Of a DNA stretch of 64,000 nt, positions 43,013 to 52,388 are shown piece after piece (the stretch's first letter is position 1; each line of letters opens with the position of its first letter). The stretch comes from Phytophthora colocasiae. Taxonomy: Eukaryota > Oomycota > Peronosporomycetes > Peronosporales > Peronosporaceae. Both the position numbers and the translations under genes were made by a program. The stretch spans positions 310,001 to 374,000 of the forward strand of contig JAGKQI010000049.1 of the NCBI GenBank assembly GCA_018806915.1, written 5' to 3'. Under the pieces are notes generated by a model. The model searched no databases and was not told where the DNA came from. It saw only the letters and a list, made by a program, of their open reading frames with translations.

Positions 43013-43878
43013 CCGAAACGAGCAACTTTTTAGAAATTGTGTGGACGAAACGACACTATCATTAATATTTAGACATGGTCATTTCTGCTTTCGTCTTACA
43101 TTTATGAGTGTCTAGGATTGTTATTTTATGTCAAATATCTTAGTCAGAACAATGTTATTGGAGCCCATGGATGTACTTGCTACTCTGTCCAGTTAAACGC
43201 TCAAGTACGATCCCGATGAATTACTACAGTAGTAGTAGTACTTCACTATAACAAATAATACGATTCTCGAAAGTTCTAGGTCCCGTCGAACCAGTATGGT
43301 ACAGTAGTAGTAACGAGGAAGAAAACGTGGTTAGGATCGTTTGGGTACACTGAAAGGATACAATCGTCTTCACGCCAATCCCGTAAGTAAATACGTGAGG
43401 CGGAAGCTGGCCACAACTGGAACTTGCATTACGACTGAGATTAAAATGGTAACCTAGATTAAATGGAGAGAAACACTACGTTAGTACACTCCAGGGGAGC
43501 TTGTTGGTCTGTTCAACTTCAAGGTGACTACAACCAGTTTGTTGAGAACGACAGGTCGTCCAGCATCTGATGACGATTTTTTACTTATTCACCTTAATAC
43601 GTTTCCCTAAACCAATGTCATGGCGATTCCGGCAGTGCCGTGGGGTGCATCACGAATTCAGCTTTGAGTATGCTTACAGTGTGGAAGACGATGATGTAAT
43701 AGAAGTGGCGTCTGATACTGGACAGAAGTGAATAAATGATGAGAAATCAGCCAGGGATGGTCAGCAGCAATTAACGTGGGGACGAATAGAATCAATTACC
43801 AAGTGACGGAAGAAAGCTGCAACTTCGAGAGTCGACACTGAGCTGCCAGAGTCAAGTTATCGAGGAAGTACACAAGCG
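43013..43878. other. Centre of the divergent array, no gene seen
   Basis: 866 bp between copy 4 (leftward) and the dual-kinase gene (rightward). Two short CAGTAGTAGTA runs (near 43228 and 43303) and no repeat ends. It must hold both promoters. Confidence 0.4.
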
Positions 43879-46777
43879 ATGAAGGGACCACTAGGTCATC
43901 ATCTTGGAAAAACATTAGATCTCCGAACAGAAGGGGATGATAGTCCAATTAGTGTTTCCTTGAAATGTCTCCGATATCTAGTACGTGACTTTGAAAATGA
44001 ACGACGTCTACTGATCAAGCTGTCGGACACTGGACGTGTTGTGGTTGCTATTCAACGCTGTCTCGAGTCGGCTTTAGACTTTCTGAATCTTCAAGAGACC
44101 GAAGAAAGTATCACGTGGAGAAACGCTTTCCATCAAGAGCGTAATGAGTGGATGGAGAGTTTCAAATTGTTACTGGCAAGTCGTTGGAAGATGAAGATTG
44201 AAATCGGAGGGAAACGTCAAAGGCTGGAGGTTATGACACGGCTGAAGTATGAAATAGAACGGTATGGTGATGTCCTGACTCGTGAAGAGCTGGATATAAT
44301 GTCGGGCGTGTTGAAAGCAGCCGTTAAGAGATCGAATGCTGTGGTGATTGATATTCCAAGATGGTTTAAAACCTCAAAACACGACTGGCCTTACTCTCGA
44401 ACAACTCGTGTTTATGGTACTGACCGTCAAATTGCCAATGAGGTGGATCTGTGGGCGAATTTGCATCATCCACACATACGACAGTTCTTTGGAGCGTGTC
44501 ACGTGGGCAAGAAAGCGTTTGTGATTCACGACGAACACTCGTCAGTTTACTATTACTACAAACCATGGAGGTGGCTAGTCGAAATCGCCCGTGGACTGGA
44601 ATATGTGCATGGTTGTGGCCTCGTTCATCGAGATTTAACTGACAGTAACCTGCTCCTGTCTACCGACAATCGAGGAATCCTAAGTGGACTGGGGCTTGTA
44701 CGGCAAAGTGATGTTCTTTTATCCAGTCGAAGTCTTCGTGTGTGTGGTTTTGAGATGAAGCAGCAACCATCGCCGGAGAGAGACATCTGTGCTTTTGGCC
44801 TGTGTATCTTTGACCTACTTAACCCAAATTTTGTAAAGTGTGGTCGGGTGAAAGTTAAGCAGATTCTCTCGCCGAAACGACTTCCTTCGTCCAGACCGGA
44901 ATTTATTGACGAGGAAGAATGGGAGCTACTCAGTCTAATGTGCTCTTCCAATCCAGAGGACAGAATTGGAATTCGAGATGTCATTTATCGAATGGGGCTG
45001 CTTGCCGATCACGAAGACAACAAAAGGGCGAACAATGGCAGTAATGATTTGGCTGAAAGGGTGGAGGTTGTTGAAAAGCTAGGCCTGTTCATGGTGAATA
45101 CGTTGGATTTAACGCTGGAAGCTACACTTCATGAAGTTGAGGAACTTCATGCTGACCTCCCTAATTTTTATGCAGTGAACCAGCCCGTGCTTTCACGTCT
45201 GAAAGACGTTTTCTCCCAGCTTGAGGCTACTACGAACCCTTTACCTCTAGATGTCGTGGAGAATTTTAGTCTCATTCTCATTCGATTTTATGACTCCCTT
45301 GACAGATACGGACTGGGCGGTGGAAGCCTGGTTGCAAGCGTGTGTGCCTCTCGCAGCATTACCACTAAGAACTACAGCATTCATCGCGATCTCGACAGAT
45401 TGATCCAGAGTACGTCTCTGCTCCAAAGTGATTTAAGTATCCACGATTGGCTTCCCCATTTCCAAGAGATACAGGAGCTTCAGCGTTCTACCTTGCAGGG
45501 ATACTTGTACAAATCTCTACCAACGTCGGATGGGTTGGAAAAGGATCCATCCGAGGATGCGGTGCTATTGGAATATTTGAAACGAAATCACGCCAATGAA
45601 TTTGCAGGAATCGGCGCACCTAATACCGACACCAGCTTATTCCCTATTTTACCTAAGTGGTTTATCCCTTCACACCAAGTGGAATTTGGGCGACACATCG
45701 CAGATGGATCCTTTGGATCTGTGTACGAAGGGAAATGGCTAGGCACAGATGTGGTTCTGAAACAGGTTAATACCGACCAAGACGACGCTGAAAATCGGAA
45801 GCAATTCTTACGTGAAGTAGACTTGTGGTTCTCTTTATCGGATGGATTTCTGACCAAACTGTATGGCGCATGTCATGTTGGGCAACCTTTTTTCGTCTGT
45901 GAGTGTAGTGCTGCCAAGGCATGCATATTCATGCACAGTATCCACCCAGCCAACTCCAGCCAGAGCTGCGGGAAGCCGATAACGCCAACGCTGTTGACAA
46001 CAAGATTGGCGTCACGACAATGTTGATGACATAACGACAAATGTGTTGACACACACCGTGGCCAACCAAGTGCCTATGGCGCCAATGCCTCCGGCATTTG
46101 GTAAACTAAGCTAGCAATTAGGAACAACCTCACTTTGCAATCTACCACTAGCAATACACTTCGGCAAAAACCTTCAGGGAGCTTCGCCGACTCCCCCCGT
46201 GTGTCTTCGATTTCCCTGCAGACACTACAGTGAGCGCGCTGTTGGAGGAACACTAGTGGACTTTGTGAAGAAGGGAATGGCGAAATGGGAAAGGTGGATT
46301 TGCATCTATAAAGCAGCTCTGGGGCTGCAGTATCTTCACAATCATGGAATAATACACGGCGACCTCAAAGGCAATAACATCCTAATTGGGGACAACCTGG
46401 TTAAGCTATGTGACTTTGGATTAGCGAGTTTGGCTTCCTCAAACCGAAAGCAACTCACGATTGACGATATTGGAGCGATTCGGTGGAAGGCCCCAGAGTG
46501 TTTACTAGGCAGTGGACCCACTTTTGCCTTGGATATTTACTCGTTTGGAATGTGCATCATCGAAATATTAACTGGCCAGTATCCGTGGGGAGATACGATG
46601 CCAGTAAAACTGAAAGTCACGGAGGAGAAGGTGCTACCCCCTCGGCCTGACTGTATTAGTCGAAACGAGTGGAGCCTGATAACGCGAATGTGCTGCTTTG
46701 ACCCAGAACAGCGTATCAAAATTGGAGGTGTTGTTAATGTTGTGTCTGAAATCTTGGAGCAATTTCGAAATGGGTAG
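43879..46777 (+). pseudogene. Dual-domain TKL kinase split by a solo LTR
   Basis: Coding parts are 43879-45903 and 46235-46777. Without the 326-bp insert and one GTGAG they form a continuous 856-codon frame including the stop. An N-terminal helical region (WRNAFHQERNEWMESFK) is followed by a first kinase-like domain with HRD (LVHRDLTDSNLLL), but SGLG in place of DFG and no clear Gly-rich loop, so it is probably a pseudokinase. A helical linker (about 385-560) follows. The second TKL kinase has DGSFGSVYEG, VVLK, HGDLKGNNILI (HGD, not HRD), CDFGLA and KAPE. The insertion falls in the hinge region (FFVCE / RAVGGTLVDF) and truncates the active domain. It sits at the midpoint of the membrane-protein array. 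Confidence 0.85.
45904..46229. mobile_element. Solo LTR, 326 bp
   Basis: The segment starts TGTAGTG and ends CACTACA (TG..CA with 7-bp inverted ends), and is flanked by the perfect 5-bp duplication GTGAG (45899-45903 and 46230-46234). There is no internal gene. These are the marks of a solo LTR left by recombination of an LTR retrotransposon. It shares no obvious sequence with the three copia LTRs in this window. Confidence 0.85.
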
Positions 46778-46939
46778 CCGTGCAAGCCTTTTAAATTCCA
46801 GGAGGGTATTGACTACAATTCAGAGGTTGTACACCGAGTAGGAAGGGTATGACAACTGCAACAAGTTAAAAGGGAACCTGACACAATATACTGTGAAGAA
46901 AAACATGAAGTAGTAGTGTAAGTATGCACTTGACAAGTA

Positions 46940-47050
46940 GTAATACATGTAGATAGTACCGCCTTCAAGCTTCAAATGAAAGGAAGCACGCAACACCTTG
47001 ATACATTCCACCCACTCGTCTCGTTCATGCTGAAATTGTTTTCGCCACAA
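46940..47050 (-). pseudogene. Remnant of a second dual-kinase gene
   Basis: The minus strand encodes WRKQFQHERDEWVECIKVLR and a further ten residues, closely matching WRNAFHQERNEWMESFK near the N terminus of the kinase gene to the left. Nothing else of the gene is visible. A 16-bp repeat TTTTCGCCACAAGAAG occurs at its upstream edge and again near 47204. Confidence 0.6.
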
Positions 47051-47317
47051 GAAGAAGAAGAAGAAAATATTTGATTAACTAGATAGGTGGACAACTATTT
47101 GGACTAATCTCAACCTAATTCAATAGATTGACTGAAGGTCAACCCAAATTTGGGGCATTCGTTTCGAATGGAGATCAGTTCAAAACCTAACTGTTGGATA
47201 ATTTTCGCCACAAGAAGCTTTCCTCACTGTCTTGAAGATCCAAAAGTTCTTTGTACAGCTACAACAACACCTATAGTATATATTACCTAAAAATACATCC
47301 GCTGCACAAGTTCTTAA

Positions 47318-48945
47318 ATGAAGCATACAACAGTACATTGTATTGGAGAAGGGCCGCGTCAAGCTGTAGCGGTATCTGCTACTACACGAGCTAGAAGTTT
47401 TTTCACAGTTCAGCGGAAATTGGTAGCTGTTTGGGTTTTTGTAGGAGTGATCCCGTTCGTCTTACAGATCCGGAGCTATGGGAAGTTCGCGACACCGCAC
47501 AAAATCTCACAGAGGCTGGTAATACCACAAGGTTTAGCAAAGGAATCGGCAAATTTAACACAGTATTGTCCAGCTGAAGGGATGCTTTTGTCTGGCTCGT
47601 GGTTTAATATCCAAGCAACGCACTACTACGTGACGGAACACGGTCGAGTCTGTCATTTCGTTCTACCTCAGTATAATGCCCATGGAAACTACCAAATGGG
47701 AACAAGAAAAGTGGATCCATCTCCTACCACTCCAGCTAGTTGTGTTAATCATAGCTACCCAATGGAGCAGTACTTTTATCACGGTAGTATTGGGTACTAC
47801 TCGTTCTACGAAGAACAAGGCGGCACTTACTGCGCCAGAGATAATACGTCATACATACGTGGTGAAGGTCTCGGAAGCGTTGATATCAATGGTGCAGCGT
47901 TAGCGGAAGACACGGGTTTTGACGGCTATAGATTCTCGTATTGGCTCGCAATTGGAGGTGGAATTTGGCTTGCGTTTCGAGCGCTAGTACTACGCCGATG
48001 CTACATTACAGTCAAACGTTATGGCCGAGCATGCCATGAAGCTGGGGAAATGCTCAATAGAAAAGAAGCAGTGGTCTTTGTTCAAGAAAATCTCCGACTT
48101 GTAGCACATGGAGCTACGAATTATCATCGAATTGTGGTGCTTTATCTACTCATTGAAGGATTTATGAGCGATGTGTTCCTTCTCGTTGCTAGCGATGGAT
48201 TATCCGCTAAACTCCAGTATGCATCAATGGGATATAATCTCTCTGCGCTGGTGCTTTTGGTGTTCGAGATTTTTGAGAAAATGAATTGCTTGTCGGAAAA
48301 GTGGCGGATGTTTTGGAAACGACTTCTTTTTAGCTATGAGACGGCATTTCTGGGGGAAATTGTGAGCGCAGCCGTCCAGCAAGAGTTACTGACGATGTTG
48401 AACCGAACGAACCTAAAAGAATCCCGACCAACAGCGCTCGCAGTGTCCTATTACCTCTGGAGTCTTGTTGGGCATGGGATATTCGTACTTAACGTTATTG
48501 GCTTTCTCTTCGGCGTACGGATCCTCAGTGCAGTGGTGTATGTAAGTTGGAAGCACGGTTCGTTATGGATTTTCTTCGCTCCTTGCTCCATCGACACTAC
48601 GTTGAAACTTCGCAACAAAATGACTCTACTGGGAGGATATCACTGGAAAATCACAAGTTGATGTATACGAAAAGCGCTCTCAAGTCGTTTGGACTACAAA
48701 AGACGAACCCAACGGGGCAGAGCTCATAGTACTCCGTAAATTGCATTGGTTCACAGCTCCAGCGAATAATTTTGTGATAATCGGGGCGATAGTACGTGGT
48801 GGTGTTGTGGAGTGTGCTGAGAGACAATGTTGTACAGAAAGTATCATACAATTCTTCAACCAGGACATATGGGGAGCTCCTAGAGGCATTGGTTCCTTTC
48901 ATGCAGGTCCCATCCAAGTTCAATTGAAAGTTTCACCGCTGCATT
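47318..48945 (+). pseudogene. Array family copy 5, two single-base deletions near the 3' end
   Basis: ATG at 47318 (MKHTTVHCIGEG) opens 447 codons containing all membrane segments and loop motifs of the family, including CHFVLPQYNAHG and YFYHGSIGYYSFYEE. The frame is lost near 48645 (GGYHW, one base missing), regained as KLMYTKSALKSFGL, lost again near 48700, and regained as AELIVLRKLHWF to the end near 48945. The truncated frame would lack the conserved C-terminal domain. The rest is intact, so inactivation is recent or reflects sequence error. Confidence 0.85.
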
Positions 48946-49024
48946 AGTTCATTAGAAGCTAATTTTGAAGCTAAAATTCCGTTTCGAATGGGATGTTTTA
49001 CTACAGAACGAACTTGTATTGTTC

Positions 49025-50647
49025 ATGGTGAAGCAGAATCAAGTGTCCAGTAATGAATATGCATCGCAACGAACGACAACGGCGGAAACGTGGGCCAGCC
49101 GGTTCCTGACAGCAGATCGGATGCTCATAATGGCTTGGGCCTACGCTGGATTGATTCCTTACGTCTTGATGCTCCGCACTTATCTAAACTTTGTGACGCC
49201 ACACAAGATCACCGAGAACCTCGTAGTTCCACCCGGTACTCCCAAGGAAACGATTAATTTAGCAGACGTTTGTCCTGTTGAAGGGTTTGAGCTCGGTCAA
49301 GTCTGGTGGAATTCTCAGGTTACGCACTACAGCACCAAGCAAGGTCCTCTCTGCCACTTTGTTGTCCCGCAGTATAATATTCATGGGAATGTCCTGATTG
49401 GGAAAGCAAAAGCTAAAGCGTATTATACGACTCCAAGCAACTGCAACAATGACAGCTACCCTGTTTCAATGTACCTTTATCATGGGAGTTTTGGGTATTT
49501 TTCCTTCTATCAGGAACAAATTGGGACTTATTGTGCTCTTGATGCCACTATGTACGTGGTTTCTCAAGGACTGGGTACTTCAGATATGAATGGTTCTGTT
49601 TTGGTTGAAGACACGGGTAGTACAGACTACCGGCAGTCTTATTGGTACGGTATGACAGGGTTGATTTGGGTCATATATCGAGGTCTGGTAGTGAGAAGAA
49701 GTTATATACTTTGCAAACGTTACGGGCGAAGGTGTACTGCAATGGGAGTCAAACTCCGACGGAAAGAAGCTGTTGTATTTGTTCATGAACAGTTACGATT
49801 AACAGCTCACGGTGCTACCAAGTCACATCGAGTAGTGCTGCTTTACCTGCTAGTTGAAGGGCTCATGGGTGATTTATTTCTCCTCGTTGCAAACAATGGC
49901 TTCATGGCTAAACTCCAATATGTTTCTCTCGGATATAATCTATCCGGATTGCTGTTGTTGGCATTTGAAATCGTTGAGAGCACCCAGTGGCTTGAAGAGC
50001 GTAAAAGAGTTTTCATTAAACGTTTGTTATTCTGCTACGAATCTTCGTTAGTTGGTGCAGCTTTACAACAGTCATTTCTCACTCTGTTGAACGGTTCAAG
50101 AGCTCTCAAGAGATCCAACAACATTAATCTTACCGTCTCACACTACGTTTGGAGTATAGTCGGCCATTGTATCTTTGTACTCTCCGTTATCGGCTTCATC
50201 ATGTTCGTTCGGGCTCTCTGGGCGGTAATTTACGTGTGGTGGCGGCATCGAACGTGGTCCATTTTTACATCTCTTTGCACTGTTGACACTGTTCTGGGGA
50301 AACGCACCAAAATGACGATGCTGGGAGGTTATCGCTGGCATGACGGGGGACTGTACTACAACCCATCGGCTTTCAAAGCCTTCGGACTATTGAAGACAGA
50401 AGAGAACGGCTCTGAATATCTTGTACTTCGTAAACTTCACTGGCTTTCCGTACCTAGAAACGATCTCTTCGTCATTGGAACTATAGATGGAGAATGGGTA
50501 AAACCTTCTAGAGAACGTGTGTGTACTGGCTTGGTAAGTTTCTGCGAACGAAGGTTAGGAGGTAGTAGGGAATCGTCTGATAGTTTATTCCACGCTAGGA
50601 TAAAAGTAGCTCCAGATCCAGAAGTACTTAATATCTTACCAACTTAA
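49025..50647 (+). CDS. Multi-pass membrane protein, array family copy 6
   Basis: 540 residues from ATG at 49025 (MVKQNQVSSNEY); the frame is open a little further upstream, but only to TTG. It keeps all family motifs: TPHKITENLVVPPGTP, WWNSQVTHY, CHFVVPQYNIHG, YLYHGSFGYFSFYQE, VVRRSYILCKRYGRRC, LGYNLSG and KRLLFCYESSLVG. The C-terminal LGGYRWHDGGLYYNPSAFKAFGLL and a tail LNILPT are also kept. It lacks about five residues after SSLVG that the other copies have (GELLSA). The N-terminal HC motif is absent. It is followed by the foldback element that hosts copia C. Confidence 0.83.
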   Translation: MVKQNQVSSNEYASQRTTTAETWASRFLTADRMLIMAWAYAGLIPYVLMLRTYLNFVTPHKITENLVVPPGTPKETINLADVCPVEGFELGQVWWNSQVTHYSTKQGPLCHFVVPQYNIHGNVLIGKAKAKAYYTTPSNCNNDSYPVSMYLYHGSFGYFSFYQEQIGTYCALDATMYVVSQGLGTSDMNGSVLVEDTGSTDYRQSYWYGMTGLIWVIYRGLVVRRSYILCKRYGRRCTAMGVKLRRKEAVVFVHEQLRLTAHGATKSHRVVLLYLLVEGLMGDLFLLVANNGFMAKLQYVSLGYNLSGLLLLAFEIVESTQWLEERKRVFIKRLLFCYESSLVGAALQQSFLTLLNGSRALKRSNNINLTVSHYVWSIVGHCIFVLSVIGFIMFVRALWAVIYVWWRHRTWSIFTSLCTVDTVLGKRTKMTMLGGYRWHDGGLYYNPSAFKAFGLLKTEENGSEYLVLRKLHWLSVPRNDLFVIGTIDGEWVKPSRERVCTGLVSFCERRLGGSRESSDSLFHARIKVAPDPEVLNILPT

Positions 50648-50686
50648 TATTTTTTCACGAACGAATAGAGTTTGGCTGCTATTTAT

Positions 50687-50765
50687 TATCTGTTGTTTTA
50701 GCACTGCCCACCTGTTCAGTACTCCTGATCACTGATCACCTGTTGTTAGTACCGCAAACCTGTTG
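50687..50765 (+). repeat. Left arm of a foldback/MITE-like element
   Basis: 79 bp beginning TATCTGTTGTT and containing CACCTGTT twice. It pairs, with roughly a dozen mismatches, with the reverse complement of 56727-56805. The interval between the arms minus the copia insertion gives an element of about 630 bp. No coding sequence; the target duplication is unclear. Confidence 0.7.
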
Positions 50766-51036
50766 CGTTTCAACAGGTATTCAGCCCTGCTTTGCTGTTA
50801 ATATGAATAGCTGTCGGTGACGAGCGATCACCAGATATTGAAAGTTCCTTCCTAAGACTGGCCTTACTCAACTATGGAGGCGCTTAAGTCATATAGAAGC
50901 TCCTGTAAGGTTATATCAAGTCCATGTTCCTGATCTATGTTCTACCGACAGCACAAGAATCGAGGAAAATTTCTTAAGGATATGTCCACCACGGTGGATG
51001 CTTCAGCATCTTATCTACTCAAGAGCGTGAACTGCA

Positions 51037-51242
51037 TGTTGGATTGTGCATCGAGACCTGGCGCAGTTTGAAGAAAGATTGAGCAGCAGGGAACCAGGTC
51101 GCTGTATGAGAGAGGGCAAAGGCCCATGAGTGTTGGTCAGTGCTCTGGTAGGAGCAACTAACACCAAGTAATTCAGTCTTCATATTTCTCCCTATTCATC
51201 AGGAGCTCATCGGAGCTATTGCAGCTTGTCGGAATCACAACA
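51037..51242 (+). repeat. 5' LTR of copia C
   Basis: 206 bp, TG..CA, apparently identical to 56317-56522; preceded by CTGCA. Confidence 0.95.
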
Positions 51243-51255
51243 GGGTTATGAGCCC
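51243..51255 (+). other. Primer-binding site of copia C, containing gag ATG
   Basis: GGGTTATGAGCCC immediately follows the LTR. It is the complement of the anticodon stem-loop of initiator tRNA-Met. The gag ATG at 51248 is the triplet that pairs with the CAU anticodon. Confidence 0.78.
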
Positions 51256-52388
51256 AAGTGGTGGTGGTAACACAGGCATGAGTAAGCCGATGAAGTACAC
51301 GAACGAGGGAGTGCCGAAGAACTGGCAGGGTAAGGATTGGCCAACGTACAAATGGGCAATGACTAATGTTTTCAAGGAGAACGACCTGAAGACGATTGCT
51401 GATGGAACCTTAACTAAGGCAATGCTATCCACGGCAAGCGCAGAGGATCAGGAGAAGTTCGAGAAAAAGCAAATTAAGATCATGCGCATGATTGGGACGT
51501 CTGTGCCGCCCGAAGTTCTTCAGCAGATACGCGACAAGGAGACCGGATCGGAGATGTGGGCGAGCTTTGCAACCTTTTGAAGGGAAGCAGAATGAAGCGA
51601 TCAAGGCCTACACGATTCGTCGCTTGGAGAATGAGCTCTGGGACAAGCTCGCTCCTGGAGGAATGCAAATCTCCATCTTTGCAAGATGTTCAGCATTAAA
51701 TCAGAATTGGTAGGCTTGCAGCACACTATTGAAGACAGTACGATGGTGGACATGCTGTTGGAAAGTTTGCCGGAGTTGACTGAGTTTGAATGCCTGAAAT
51801 CTTCCATTCGCTATGGTGCGGACCCAAGTGTGTATACACCGGTGCGAGTTCGTGAGTTAATTCTTGCAGCTGCTGCTCGTCAGAAAAGAATTCAGAACTA
51901 AGCGCCAGGGAAAGCAAGGGGGCCATAAAGGCGGAGGTAGCAAAGAAATGACCCGGATAAAGGTGGAAATGGCAGTCAGCAGAACAAGTCCAATGAACAG
52001 CGGAAGACCCGACTGTGCTTTGTCTGCGGTAGTGACAGTCACATTAAAGCAAATTGTCCGGAGAGTCAAGAGAAGAAAAGCGGTGCTGGGGATGATGGTG
52101 AATCCAAGCGGAAACGCAAGGAACTTGACGCTCAGTCAAGAAAAAGAAAAGCGGTGCTGGGGATGGTGAATCCAAGCGGAAACCGCAAGGAAATTTGACA
52201 CTCAGTCAAGTGGACGGTGTACCGTCACAGATACTGCAGGTAGATGCAGATCAAGGGATAGTGGCGGGATTGATGACTGCTGAGGAACATTTGGAGCACG
52301 AAATAATGTACGAGGTGGTGAGTGATCATGGGGCAGGAGTTGATGAAAGGCTTCTGGAGATCAGTGATCAAGAGCCAGCCGAGAACAA
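51248..52388 (+). pseudogene. Copia C gag, frameshifted
   Basis: It starts MSPSGGGNTG and continues through a UBN2/DUF4219-like gag (WPTYKWAMTNVFKEND; IKAYTIRRLENELWDKL; MVDMLLESLPELTEFE) and a CCHC knuckle (CFVCGSDSHIKANC near 52016). At least four frame changes occur (near 51570, 51665, 51885 and 51945). A 70-bp tandem duplication follows the knuckle. Confidence 0.85.
52071..52210 (+). repeat. 70-bp tandem duplication in copia C gag
   Basis: Two adjacent 70-bp units (52071-52140 and 52141-52210), both carrying GAAAAGCGGTGCTGGGGATG and ending CTCAGTCAAG. The copies differ by several substitutions and small indels, so the duplication is older than the insertion of this copy. Confidence 0.8.

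Noticed and set aside
45904..46229. An intron in the dual-kinase gene
   Set aside because: At 326 bp it is much longer than other introns here, and it has TG..CA ends with a 5-bp duplication instead of a GT..AG pair that restores the frame; insertion explains every base.
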